This document shows, in pieces, positions 25,546 through 34,581 of a stretch of DNA of 64,000 nucleotides (its first letter is position 1; each line of letters starts with the position of its first letter). The translations under genes were made by a program, and so were the position numbers. Where the stretch lies: the NCBI RefSeq assembly GCF_005405885.1, contig NZ_BJFL01000013.1, positions 62,001 to 126,000 on the forward strand, given 5' to 3'. The stretch comes from Gandjariella thermophila (lineage in GTDB: Bacteria > Actinomycetota > Actinomycetes > Mycobacteriales > Pseudonocardiaceae). The notes below the pieces were generated by a model that did no database searches, was not told the origin of the DNA, and worked only from the letters and a program-made list of their open reading frames with translations.

Positions 25546-26409
25546 TCAGCCGCGGCGGGCGAGCAACCGCCAGCGCAGTTCCAGGCCGGCCCACAGGACC
25601 AGCCGCAGCGGCGCCCAGCGGGGGCCGCGGTGCCGGTCGGCGAGGTAGCGGTACGCGCTGCGGTGGTGCTCGGCCAGCATCCGGGTGGACGCGCGGGCGG
25701 TGGCGTGGCCGCCGAGATGCACCACCTCGGCGATGGGCACGTAGACGTTCAGCCACCCGGCACGACCCAGCCGGTCACCGAGGTCGACGTCCTCGAAGTA
25801 CATGAAGTAGCGCGAGTCGAAGCCGTGCACCGCGTCGAACGCCACCCGCCGCACCAGCAGGCACGAACCGGAGAGCCAGCCGGCGGTCCGCTCCCGGACC
25901 GCGGTGTCGGACTGGCGGTACTCCCTGGTCCACGGGTTGCCCGGCCACACGGCACCGAGCACGGCGTGCCCGATGCCCCGGCCCAGCGAGGGCAGCAGCC
26001 GGGCGGACGGGTAGACCGCGCCGTTCGGTTCCCTGATCAGCGGGCCGAACGCGGCGCCCCGCGGCCACCGCTCGGCGGCGTCGAGCAGTTGGTCGAGCGC
26101 GCCGGGCCGCCACTCCACGTCCGGGTTGGCGATCACCACCCATCCCACCTCGTCCGGCAGTTCGGCCACGCCCCGGTTCGCGGCGGCCCCGTAGCCGAGG
26201 TTCTCCCCGGTGCGCAGCAGGCGCACGCCATCCCGCTCGGCGGCCTTCTCCGGCGCGCCGTCGGTGGAGCCGTTGTCCGCGAGCACCACCCGCACCGGCC
26301 GGGTGGTGGCCTTGGTCAGGCTGTCCAGGAAGCGTTCCAGCGTCTCGCCCGGCGAGTAGGTGACGGTCACCACCGCGAGCTCGTCGCCATACCGTGTCGG
26401 CTCGGTCAC
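25546..26409 (-). CDS. wbbL: Rhamnosyltransferase WbbL (GT2)
   Basis: 287 residues, family-2 glycosyltransferase: VVTVTYSPGETLERFLDSL at the start, VLADNGSTDGAPE, NLGYGAAANRG, VIANPDVEWRPGAL (the metal-binding block), and [19 protein letters not shown]. This is the WbbL pattern, which puts L-rhamnose from dTDP-rhamnose on GlcNAc-diphospho-decaprenol to make the linker between peptidoglycan and arabinogalactan. Position after manC corresponds to Rv3265c, which supports the assignment over a generic GT2. Confidence 0.88.
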   Translation of the reverse strand: MTEPTRYGDELAVVTVTYSPGETLERFLDSLTKATTRPVRVVLADNGSTDGAPEKAAERDGVRLLRTGENLGYGAAANRGVAELPDEVGWVVIANPDVEWRPGALDQLLDAAERWPRGAAFGPLIREPNGAVYPSARLLPSLGRGIGHAVLGAVWPGNPWTREYRQSDTAVRERTAGWLSGSCLLVRRVAFDAVHGFDSRYFMYFEDVDLGDRLGRAGWLNVYVPIAEVVHLGGHATARASTRMLAEHHRSAYRYLADRHRGPRWAPLRLVLWAGLELRWRLLARRG

Positions 26410-26445
26410 GACTCGACATTGTGCCGCGCAGCGACGCTTCCCGGG

Positions 26446-27597
26446 TCACCGGCCGCGGCGGTGCATGGCGGCGGCCCGGGCGTAGGCCTCACGGTGCTTC
26501 GCGGCGCTGGCGGCCCAGGTGAACTCCTTGGCGCGGCGCTGCGCGGCGGCCGCCAGCGACTCCCGGCGGGCCGGGTCGTCCAGCAGTTCGGCGATGCCGG
26601 CGGCGATGTCGCCGGCGCCGACCCCGCAGTACGCCACCGCGTCCCCACCCACCTCGGGCAGGCTCAGCCGCCGGGTGGTCAGCACGCACGCCCCGCAGGC
26701 CATCGCCTCCAGCACCGGCAGCCCGAAACCCTCCCCCAGGCTGGGGTAGGCGACCAGGTCGGCGCCGCCGAGGAAACCGGCCAGCAGATCGAACGGCAGG
26801 TAACCGGGACGGATCACCCGTAACCGGTGCGGTACCGCGTCCAGCGCGCGCTCCACCTGCCCGTCCCAGCCCGGCTGGCCGGCCAGCACCAGGGCGGGCG
26901 GATCGGCCCGGCCGTCGCACGCCGTGGCGAACCCGCGGATCAGCGCGGGGACGTTCTTGCGGGGTTCGAGCGCGCCGAGGAAAGCCACGTAGCGGGTGTC
27001 GTACAGATGCAGCGCGGCACGGAGGGCGTCCACCTCCTCCGGGGTGGGCACGTGGAACCGCTCGGTGTCCACCCCGTGCTGGGCCACGTGCAGCGCCCGC
27101 CGGTCCGCGCCGGCGACCCGCACCAACTCGGTCGCGGTGGCCGCGCTGGGCACCACGCAGACCTCGGCCGTGCGTAACGACGTCCTGGTCCACCAGCGGA
27201 AGAATCGCGCCTTGACCGAAGAGTGCAGCGTGGCGTCGGTGAAGAAGGTGGCGTCGTGCAGGGTGACCACCGAGGCCACCGGGTTGGCCAGCGGGATGGT
27301 GTAGTGCGGCGAGTGCACCACGTCCACAGCCAACCGGTGGGCCAGCCGCGGCAGGGTGGTCTGCTCCCACGACAGCCGCGCGGTGCGGGTGGCCACCGTC
27401 TCGGCGGCCGGCACCACCCGCGCGTGCGGGGCGAGCCGGGTGTAGAGATCGGCGTCGCGCGGTTGGCAGACGACGCTGATCCGGGCGCCGTCCTCGTCCA
27501 GCGCGCGGACCAGTGAGTCCACGTAGCGGCCGACGCCACCGCGATCCGCCGGCACGGCGGTGGCGTCCACCAGGACGCGGGGCTCGGGCTGGGGCAC
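26446..27597 (-). CDS. GT4-family glycosyltransferase (group 1)
   Basis: 383 residues from the GTG at 27597 (PQPEPRVLVDATAVPADRGGVGRY). A GT-B fold: N-domain with VHSPHYTIPL and VVTLHDATF; C-domain with YVAFLGALEPRKNVPALI, VIRPGYLPFDLL and YPSLGEGFGLPVLEAMACGACVLTT, the E-x7-E nucleotide-sugar site. Probably retaining and GDP-mannose-using, by similarity to mannosyltransferases of this type. It is co-directional with wbbL 36 nt away and with the next GT4. Confidence 0.85.
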   Translation of the reverse strand: MPQPEPRVLVDATAVPADRGGVGRYVDSLVRALDEDGARISVVCQPRDADLYTRLAPHARVVPAAETVATRTARLSWEQTTLPRLAHRLAVDVVHSPHYTIPLANPVASVVTLHDATFFTDATLHSSVKARFFRWWTRTSLRTAEVCVVPSAATATELVRVAGADRRALHVAQHGVDTERFHVPTPEEVDALRAALHLYDTRYVAFLGALEPRKNVPALIRGFATACDGRADPPALVLAGQPGWDGQVERALDAVPHRLRVIRPGYLPFDLLAGFLGGADLVAYPSLGEGFGLPVLEAMACGACVLTTRRLSLPEVGGDAVAYCGVGAGDIAAGIAELLDDPARRESLAAAAQRRAKEFTWAASAAKHREAYARAAAMHRRGR

Positions 27598-27658
27598 GCA
27601 CGCAGGGTACGGCCGCACCCATGATCACTCGGGCGGAATGGCGAATCTGCTACCGGGA

Positions 27659-28819
27659 TCATTGCGGACGGGTATCGGTGCCGGTACCCGAACACGTGCC
27701 GCGGTGACCGGTTCGGTGCAGATCGAGGTGCAGCCGCCAGACCTCCTCGGCGGCCCGCCGCCAGGTGAAACCGGCGGCCCGCCGCTTCGCCGCCGCCACC
27801 GCGGCCGCCGTCCGCTCCGGTTCGGCGACCACGGCACGCAGCGCGGCGGCCAGCGCGTCCGGATCGCCGCGGCGGGCGATCCGGCCGGTGCCACCTGCCA
27901 CCTCGACCAGCGCGGGCGCGTCGGAGTGCACCACCGGGACGCCGGCGGCCATGGCCTCCAGCACCGGCAGGCCGAAGCCCTCGGCGAGGCTGGGCGCGGC
28001 CAGCACGGTGGCCCGGTGCAGCGTCGCGGCCAGCTCGGCGTCGGTCAGCGCGCCGAGCACCCGCAGCCGGTCGGCGGGCAGGCCGCCGGCGGCCGCCAGG
28101 GCGTGCGGGTCCACCCCGCCCCACCCGGGCGGCCCGACCAGCACCAGCGGGAGGTCCGGCGCGTCCGGCCGGGCCAGCGCGTCGATCAGCACTGGCAGGC
28201 CCTTGCGCGGCTCCAGGGTGCCGACGGCGAGCACGTAGCGCTCGGGCAGCCGCAGGCGCGCGGCGACCGCCTCCGCGCCGGCGGGTGGGCCGGCCAGGGA
28301 CGGCGGCACCCCGCAGGGCACCACGTGCACCGGCGCCGGTCCAGGCGCGTACCCGCGCAGCTCGGCCGCGACCGCGGCGGTGGGCACCGCGACCGCGCCG
28401 GCCCGCCGGGTGGCCCGGCGGATCACCCTGCGGTGCCAGGCCACGCCGCGGCGGGTCAGCGTCTCCGGATGGGTCCACGGCACGGTGTCGTGCACGGTGA
28501 CCACCAGGCTCCGCCCGCGCGGCACCCGGGGCGGCGCCAGCGGGGTGGGCGCGTGCACCGCGTCCCCGCCCGGCCACAGCGGCAGCCCGCGCTCCCAGGC
28601 GGCGACCAGGGCGCGGCGCGGCAGCGGCAGCACCCGGGGTCCCTCGACGCCGGGGATCGCCGCCGCGGCCGGGTCGGCGTGCCGTGCCACCGCGCCGACC
28701 ACCACCCAGCCGCGGGGAGCGCTGGCGGCCAGCGCGGCGGCGAGTTCCCGGGTGTAGCGGCCGGTGCCGCCGGGGACGGGGGCGAGCAGCTGCTCAACCA
28801 GCACGACGAGTTCGGGCAC
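27659..28819 (-). CDS. GT4-family glycosyltransferase, paralogue
   Basis: 386 residues from the GTG at 28819 (PELVVLVEQLLAP). GT-B fold: GGTGRYTRELAAAL, VVTVHDTVPWTHPE, YVLAVGTLEPRKGLPVLI, APSLAEGFGLPVLEAMAAGVPVV. It resembles the downstream GT4 gene in order and motif wording, so the two are probable paralogues acting on successive sugars. The last ~15 residues (GTCSGTGTDTRPQ) look like run-on into intergenic DNA; the underlying bases resemble the end of the dispersed repeat described elsewhere. Confidence 0.85.
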   Translation of the reverse strand: MPELVVLVEQLLAPVPGGTGRYTRELAAALAASAPRGWVVVGAVARHADPAAAAIPGVEGPRVLPLPRRALVAAWERGLPLWPGGDAVHAPTPLAPPRVPRGRSLVVTVHDTVPWTHPETLTRRGVAWHRRVIRRATRRAGAVAVPTAAVAAELRGYAPGPAPVHVVPCGVPPSLAGPPAGAEAVAARLRLPERYVLAVGTLEPRKGLPVLIDALARPDAPDLPLVLVGPPGWGGVDPHALAAAGGLPADRLRVLGALTDAELAATLHRATVLAAPSLAEGFGLPVLEAMAAGVPVVHSDAPALVEVAGGTGRIARRGDPDALAAALRAVVAEPERTAAAVAAAKRRAAGFTWRRAAEEVWRLHLDLHRTGHRGTCSGTGTDTRPQ

Positions 28820-28892
28820 GGCGGCAAGCCTGGCACGCGATCTCGGCGCCACGCCACCGTCGCCGCGTGGCCGAGCTCGGTACCGTCACCGC

Positions 28893-29828
28893 GTGACCGA
28901 GATCCGCAGCACCGTCGTGGTGGTCACCTGGCGAGGTCGCCCGCACCTGGGCGCGTGCCTGGACGCGCTCGCCGGCCAAGACCGTCCACATCGGACGCTT
29001 GTGGTGGACAACGCCTCCGACGACGGCACCGCGACGCTGCTGGCCCACCACCCGTCCCGGCCGGAGGTGCTGCGGCTGCCCAGGAACGTCGGCTTCGCCG
29101 GTGGTCTCGCCGAGGCGCTGTGCCGGGTGGACACGCCGTTCGTGGGCTGGCTCAACGACGACGCGGTGCCCGCGCCGGGTTGGCTCGCCGCGCTGGAGGA
29201 CGCCCTGGACACCGACCAGCACGCCGCCGCTGCCGGTTCGGTGCTGCTCGGCGAGGACGGCTCGGTGCAGTCCACCGGGGTGCGGCTGACCGCGGGCGGC
29301 TACGGCGCGGACGAGACACGCGGCGAGGGCGAGCCGTTCGGTTTCTGTGGTGGGGCGGCGCTGCTGCGCACGGATGTGCTGGCCGCGGTGGGCGGGGTGC
29401 CCGCCGGGTTCTTCTGCTACTACGAGGACACCGACACGTCGTGGCGGCTGCGGCTGGCCGGCTGGCGGGTGTGCGCGGTCCCCTCGGCGCGGGTGGTGCA
29501 CCGGCACGGCGCCAGCAGCGCGATCGGCTCGGCGCGGTTCCACCGCTGGAACGAGCGCAACCGGCTGCTCACCCTGCTGCGCTGCGCACCGGGATGGGTG
29601 GCCGGCCCGGAGTTGCTCCGGTTCGCCGCGCTGACCGCGCTGCTGCCGGCGCGCCGCGCGCTGGGTCGGCCAGTGCCGAGCGCGGCGAACTTCGCCGTGC
29701 CGCTGCGGCTGGGAGTGCTCGCCGAGGTGCTGGCCGCGTTGCCGGTGACGCTGCTCGCCCGGCGCCGCATCGGCCGCCGCTCGGCGGTGGACCGGGACGC
29801 CGTGTGGCGGGCCTGGGCCGGCCGCTGA
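28893..29828 (+). CDS. GT2-family glycosyltransferase
   Basis: 311 residues from the GTG at 28893 (TEIRSTVVVVTWRGRPHLGACL). Family-2 motifs: TLVVDNASDDGTA, NVGFAGGLAEAL, VGWLNDDAVPAPGWL (metal-binding NDD), FFCYYEDTDTSWRLRLAGW. The C-terminal ~80 residues are hydrophobic/basic and may associate with the membrane. Probably a rhamnosyl- or related transferase in wall glycan assembly. It is divergent from the GT4 paralogue across a 73-bp gap. Confidence 0.85.
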   Translation: MTEIRSTVVVVTWRGRPHLGACLDALAGQDRPHRTLVVDNASDDGTATLLAHHPSRPEVLRLPRNVGFAGGLAEALCRVDTPFVGWLNDDAVPAPGWLAALEDALDTDQHAAAAGSVLLGEDGSVQSTGVRLTAGGYGADETRGEGEPFGFCGGAALLRTDVLAAVGGVPAGFFCYYEDTDTSWRLRLAGWRVCAVPSARVVHRHGASSAIGSARFHRWNERNRLLTLLRCAPGWVAGPELLRFAALTALLPARRALGRPVPSAANFAVPLRLGVLAEVLAALPVTLLARRRIGRRSAVDRDAVWRAWAGR

Positions 29829-29856
29829 GGGGCGGGAGGAGGTCGAACGCCGGCGG

Positions 29857-30807
29857 TCAGGCGAACGGGCTGGGCACCTGGGTGGGCAGTTCCGGCATGC
29901 CGAACTCCAGTTCCCAGGTATCGCGGCGGGGGGTCAGCCGAGGCCACAGGTCGGTGAGCGCCGGCCGGCCGGCGGAGCGCCACTCGGTGATCCAGTCCAG
30001 CAACCCGTCCAGCGCCTCCGGGGTGCCGCCGGACACCAGCGAGTCCCCGGCCAGCACCGCGAGGCTGCCCGGCAGCGCGCAGCCGATGCCGGCGGGCAGG
30101 TCGCCGAGCCCCGCGGTGAGCATGCCGTCCGGGCGGCGGGCGAGCAGGTAGCCGACCAGGTGGGCGGTGTCCCGGCCGGCCCCGATCGGGCTGGGCCGCC
30201 GGCGCGGCCGGTGCAGGAGCAGGTCGAGCAGGTCGACCGCGACGCCGTGGTCCCGGCCGTGCAGCCACTCCGCGCTGATCCACCACCACCGCCCGTCCGG
30301 CCGCAGCACCGCGCCGTCCACGAACCGTTCTGGCGGCTCACCCGGCGCGGCCCGGGTGAACAGCGGTGTCGTGCTGAGATCGGTGACCTCGGGCCGGCCG
30401 TCGGGGTCGAGCCGGATGCGGGCCACCGCCTCCGCCATGGCCAGCGGGGCGAGCAGCACCGGCACCACGGCGAGGCCACCGGGCGCCACGTGGGCGACCC
30501 ATTCGCCGGGCAGGCTGGACGGGGCGCTCCACGCCACCAGCCGGTCGTAGCGCACTGCTGGTGCGCTGCCGAGTTTGCCGGCCGGGAGCGAGACGACGGC
30601 ACCGGAAGGGTCGACGAACCGGCCGAACTCGACGACGCCCGCGGCGTCCTGGGGGTTGATCTCCAGCAACCGGTGCCCCGGTCGCAGATCCAGCATCTCC
30701 AGCAGGTCAGCCAGTTCGCATTTCAACGAAACGGACGGCACAGCTACCTGAACCGCCCGCGGCGACGTAGATCGTGGCCAAGCCGGTTCCGACGCGGTGC
30801 TCGACAC
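29857..30807 (-). CDS. Degenerate SAM-methyltransferase-like protein of unknown function
   Basis: 316 residues. The segment LADLLEMLDLRPGHRLLEINPQDAAGVVEF has the layout of a class-I methyltransferase motif I, as in protein-isoaspartyl methyltransferases (xxLLEIGxGxG). The glycines are gone, and VAWSAPSSLPGEWVAHVAPGGLAVVPVL mimics the motif III/post-III region (LxPGGxxVxPV). So the fold is probably kept and SAM binding doubtful. The C-terminus FGMPELPTQVPSPFA is Pro-rich. It is convergent with GT2 and divergent from the GT2-GT4 fusion. Function not assignable. Confidence 0.6.
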   Translation of the reverse strand: MSSTASEPAWPRSTSPRAVQVAVPSVSLKCELADLLEMLDLRPGHRLLEINPQDAAGVVEFGRFVDPSGAVVSLPAGKLGSAPAVRYDRLVAWSAPSSLPGEWVAHVAPGGLAVVPVLLAPLAMAEAVARIRLDPDGRPEVTDLSTTPLFTRAAPGEPPERFVDGAVLRPDGRWWWISAEWLHGRDHGVAVDLLDLLLHRPRRRPSPIGAGRDTAHLVGYLLARRPDGMLTAGLGDLPAGIGCALPGSLAVLAGDSLVSGGTPEALDGLLDWITEWRSAGRPALTDLWPRLTPRRDTWELEFGMPELPTQVPSPFA

Positions 30808-30908
30808 AACGTTCCCTTCCGGGGAGCACCATCAGCTTACTCCGGCACACCAACGTTCCGTTTACCGCGACAAAGCGTGGAGTCCCCGCCCGCGGCCGTC
30901 ACCGCATG

Positions 30909-30925
30909 GTGCACGCTTAGTGCAC
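30909..30925. promoter_or_regulatory. Paired GTGCAC palindromes upstream of the GT2-GT4 gene
   Basis: GTGCAC, five bases, GTGCAC: a 17-bp symmetric element 52 nt upstream of the GTG start at 30978 in a 170-bp divergent region. Possible operator; no candidate regulator is seen. Confidence 0.3.
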
Positions 30926-30977
30926 GGACGGGGCGTCACCCGATCGTGTATCGGTCTGCACCTGGAGGGAGACCGTC

Positions 30978-33512
30978 GTGCCTGAGGGGGCGGTGCTGCC
31001 GGTGCTCTCCGTCGTGGTGGTCAACTACCGCGGCGCCGAGGACACCGTCACGTGTCTGCGAACGCTGCGCACCGAGTTGGACTACCCGGCGGAGCGGCTG
31101 CAGGTGATCTGCGTCGACAACGCGTCGGGGGACGGCGGCGTCGACCGGATCCGCGCGGCGGTGGACGGCGTGGAGATCGTCGAGGCGCCGGAGAACCTGG
31201 GTTTCGCCGGTGGCTGCAACCTCGGCGCCCGGCACGCGAGAGGCGAGGTACTGGCCTTCCTCAACAACGACGCCCGGACGGACCGGGGTTGGGCCACGGC
31301 CGCGGTGCGGGTGCTGCGCGACGAGCCGGACGTGGCCGCGGTGGCCGGTAAGGTGCTCGACTGGGACGGCGAGCGCGTGGACTTCGTGGACGGCGGGCTC
31401 ACCTGGTTCGGCATGGGCTACAAGCGGCACGCCGGCCGCTCCCTCGCCGAACTGCCCGACACCGAGCACGACACGCCGAAGGACGTGCTGTTCGGCACCG
31501 GGTCGTCGCTGTTCGTCCGTGCGCCGGTGTTCCACGAGCTGGGCGGGTTCGACGAGCGGTTCTTCATGTTCTACGAGGACGTCGACCTGGGCTGGCGGCT
31601 GAACCTGCGCGGCTGGCGGGTGCGCTACGAGCCCGCGTCGATCGCCTACCACCGGCACCACGGCTCCATGGCCGGCGTGCACTCCTCCCGCGAGCTGTAC
31701 CTGCTGGAGCGTAACGCGCTGTGCACGCTGTACAAGAACCTCTCCGACGCGACGCTGGCCAGCGTGCTCCCGGCGGCGCTGGCGCTAACCGCACGCCGGG
31801 CCACCGCCCGGGGCGAGCTGGACCCGACCCAGTTGGAGATCACCCGGCGGCCGGCCGACCCGCACCTCGACGCTGAGCCCGTGCCCGTGGCCCGGGAAGC
31901 GCTGGCCGGCTTCCTCGCGGTGGACCAGTTCGTCGAGCTGCTGCCGGAACTGACCGAGGCGCGCCGGACCGAGCAGGCCGCGCGGGTGCGCACCGACGCC
32001 GACCTGGTGCCGCTGATGCGCAGGGCGATGGAGCCGGCCTACCCGCTGCCCCGGTACCTGGCCGCGCACGACCTGCTGGTCGAGGCCTTCGGGCTGGCCG
32101 AGGCGTTCGGCGGGGCGCGGAAGGTGCTGGTGGTCACCGGCGACGCGCTGGGCGAGCGGATGGCCGGGCCGGCGATCCGCGCCTGGCACATGGCCGACGT
32201 GCTGTCCCGGGAGCACGACGTGCGGCTGGTCACCGTCAACCCGCGGTGCGCCCCGCCGGAGGCGCCGTTCCCGGTGCTGCACCCCCGCCGCCGCGACCTG
32301 CCCGGCCACGTGGCCTGGGCCGACGTGGTGATCCTGCAGGGGCACGTGCTGGAGATGGTGCCCGAACTGAAGGACACCGCGTCGAGCACGGTGGTGGTCT
32401 GCGACGTCTACGACCCGATGCACCTGGAGCTGTTGGAGCAGGGCAAGGACGGCACGGACGAGCAGCGCGCGCTGGACCTGGCCGGGGTGACCAGGGTGCT
32501 CAACGCGCAACTGGAGCGCGGCGACTTCTTCCTCTGCGCCAGCGAGCGGCAGCGGCACTTCTGGCTCGGCCACCTCGCCGCGATCGGGCGGCTGACCCCG
32601 AGCCTGTACGACGCCGACCCGAGCCTGCGGTCGCTGCTCGCGGTGGTGCCGTTCGGGCTGCCGGGCAAGCCGCCGGAGCGCACCGCGGTGGCGATCAGGG
32701 GCGTGGTGCCCGGCATCGGCGAGCAGGACCGCGTGGTGCTGTGGGCGGGCGGCGTCTACAACTGGTTCGACCCGCTGACCCTGCTGCACGCGGTCGACCG
32801 GCTCCGCGCCGACCACGCCGACGTGCGGCTGTTCTTCCTGGGCATGCGGCACCCCAACCCGGAGGTGCCGGACGGCAGCATGGCGTTCCGCACCAGGGAA
32901 CTCGCCGAGCGGCTCGGCCTGGTCGGCGAGCACGTGTTCTTCAACGAGACCTGGGTGCCTTACGCGGAGCGGCAGAACTGGCTTCTGGACGCGGACTGCG
33001 GGGTGACCACACACTTCGAGCACGTGGAGACCACGTTCGCGTTCCGCACCCGGGTGCTCGACTACCTGTGGGCGGGGTTACCGATCGTGACCACGGACGG
33101 GGACTCGTTCGCCGACCTGGTCCGCCGGGAACGGCTTGGCGTGGTCGTTCCCGCCGAGGACCCGGCGGCGCTGGCCGGCGCGCTGGAGCGGGTGCTCTAC
33201 GACGCCGAGTTCGCGGCGGGCTGCCGGGAACGGATCGCCGCGGTGCGGGAGCGGTTCACCTGGGAGACCACGCTGGCGCCGCTGGTGGCGTTCTGCCGCA
33301 ACCCCCGGCCGGCGGTGGACCGGCTGCCCGGAGCCGCGCCGCTGGTGCGCAACGAGCCGCTGCGGATCGGCGACCGGCTCCGCCGGGACGCGGGGTTGGT
33401 GCGCGAATATCTGGACGCCGGCGGACCGTCGGAGCTGGCCAGACGCGCGGCCGGCCGGGTCCGTCGGTTGGCGCGGGAGCGGCTGTTCGGTGCGCGGGGT
33501 GGCCGTGGGTAG
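30978..33512 (+). CDS. Two-domain glycosyltransferase (GT2 fused to GT-B)
   Basis: 844 residues, GTG start behind a strong GGAGGGAGA site. Residues ~1-270 are a GT2 domain: VVVVNYRGAEDTVTCL, ICVDNASGDGG, NLGFAGGCNLGARHARGEVLAFLNNDARTD, FFMFYEDVDLGWRLNLRGW. Residues ~370-780 are a GT-B domain: KVLVVTGDALGERMAGPAIRAW, VVLWAGGVYNWFDPLTLL, ADCGVTTHFEHVETTFAFRTRVLDYLWAGLPIVTTDG. Two activities on one chain would add two sugars in sequence. The ~100-residue join and the basic C-terminus are unassigned. It overlaps the next GT4. Confidence 0.88.
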   Translation: MPEGAVLPVLSVVVVNYRGAEDTVTCLRTLRTELDYPAERLQVICVDNASGDGGVDRIRAAVDGVEIVEAPENLGFAGGCNLGARHARGEVLAFLNNDARTDRGWATAAVRVLRDEPDVAAVAGKVLDWDGERVDFVDGGLTWFGMGYKRHAGRSLAELPDTEHDTPKDVLFGTGSSLFVRAPVFHELGGFDERFFMFYEDVDLGWRLNLRGWRVRYEPASIAYHRHHGSMAGVHSSRELYLLERNALCTLYKNLSDATLASVLPAALALTARRATARGELDPTQLEITRRPADPHLDAEPVPVAREALAGFLAVDQFVELLPELTEARRTEQAARVRTDADLVPLMRRAMEPAYPLPRYLAAHDLLVEAFGLAEAFGGARKVLVVTGDALGERMAGPAIRAWHMADVLSREHDVRLVTVNPRCAPPEAPFPVLHPRRRDLPGHVAWADVVILQGHVLEMVPELKDTASSTVVVCDVYDPMHLELLEQGKDGTDEQRALDLAGVTRVLNAQLERGDFFLCASERQRHFWLGHLAAIGRLTPSLYDADPSLRSLLAVVPFGLPGKPPERTAVAIRGVVPGIGEQDRVVLWAGGVYNWFDPLTLLHAVDRLRADHADVRLFFLGMRHPNPEVPDGSMAFRTRELAERLGLVGEHVFFNETWVPYAERQNWLLDADCGVTTHFEHVETTFAFRTRVLDYLWAGLPIVTTDGDSFADLVRRERLGVVVPAEDPAALAGALERVLYDAEFAAGCRERIAAVRERFTWETTLAPLVAFCRNPRPAVDRLPGAAPLVRNEPLRIGDRLRRDAGLVREYLDAGGPSELARRAAGRVRRLARERLFGARGGRG

Positions 33513-34581
33513 GTTGCGTGTGCTGCTGGACGGCACTCCGCTGCTCGGGCACCGGACCGGGATCGGCCGGTACACGGCGGCGCTCGCCGAGGAACTGGCG
33601 TCGACGGCGGGGGTGGACATCCGCGCGGTGGCGTTCACGATCCGCGGGTGGCGGGCGTTGCGGTCGGTGCTGCCGCACGGGGTGCGAGCCCGGGGACTGC
33701 CCGCCTCGGCCCGGCTGGTGCGGGCCTGCTGGCTGCGCGGCCCGTTCCCGCCGATCGAGCTGATCGCCGGGCCGGCCGACGTGGTGCACGCGACGAATTT
33801 CGTGCTGCCCCCGGCGGTTCGCGCGCGGGGCGTGCTCACCCTGCACGACCTGGCGTTCCTGGACGCCCCGGAGGAACTGTCGCCGTCCGATCGGGAACTG
33901 CCGGAGTTGGTGCGACGCTCAGCGCGGCGGGCCGCCGCGGTGTGCACGCCGACCGCGGCGGTGGCCCGGGTGGTGGCCGAGCGGCTGGCCGTGCCGGAGG
34001 AGCGGATCGCGGTCACCCCGCTCGGCGTGGACGCGGCCTGGTTCGCCGCGCGGCCGCCGAGCGACCCGCTGCGGCGGCGGCTCGGCCTGCCCCGCGAGTA
34101 CGTGCTGTTCGTCGGTGCCGGCGGGCCACGCAAGGGACTGGAGCGGCTGCTGCGCGCGCACGCCGCCGCGCCGTCGTTGCCCCCACTGGTGATCACCGGC
34201 CCTGGACCGTCCGGTGCGGACGGGCGGGTACTGCGCACCGGGTACCTGTCCGATGTGGACCTGCGGAGTGTGGTGGCCGGCGCCTCGGTGCTCGCGATGC
34301 CCTCCCGCGACGAGGGCTTCGGGTTGCCGGTGCTGGAGGCGCTGGCCTGCAGCGTGCCGGTGGTGTGCTCGGACGTACCGGCGCTGCGCGAGGTCGGTGG
34401 AGGGCACGCGGAGTTGGTGCCGGTCGGTGACGTGGACGCACTGGCCGACGCCCTGGTGCGGGCGGTTGAGGCGCCGCGGTCGCCGGAGGTGCTGGCCGCG
34501 CGGCGGTCGCACGCCGCCGAGTTCACCTGGCGCCGCTGCGCGCAGTCGACGGTCGACGCCTACCGCCGCGCGGTGGGTTGA
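33505..34581 (+). CDS. GT4-family glycosyltransferase
   Basis: 358 residues from the GTG at 33505 (GRLRVLLDGTPLLGHRTGIGRY), overlapping the upstream stop by 8 nt; GTG 33499 is an alternative. GT-B motifs: VVHATNFVLPPAV, VLTLHDLAFLDAPEEL, ITPLGVDAAWF-like, YVLFVGAGGPRKGLERLL, VLAMPSRDEGFGLPVLEALACSVPVVCSDVPALREV. Translational coupling to the GT2-GT4 fusion suggests consecutive steps on one glycan. Donor unknown. Confidence 0.86.
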   Translation: MGRLRVLLDGTPLLGHRTGIGRYTAALAEELASTAGVDIRAVAFTIRGWRALRSVLPHGVRARGLPASARLVRACWLRGPFPPIELIAGPADVVHATNFVLPPAVRARGVLTLHDLAFLDAPEELSPSDRELPELVRRSARRAAAVCTPTAAVARVVAERLAVPEERIAVTPLGVDAAWFAARPPSDPLRRRLGLPREYVLFVGAGGPRKGLERLLRAHAAAPSLPPLVITGPGPSGADGRVLRTGYLSDVDLRSVVAGASVLAMPSRDEGFGLPVLEALACSVPVVCSDVPALREVGGGHAELVPVGDVDALADALVRAVEAPRSPEVLAARRSHAAEFTWRRCAQSTVDAYRRAVG

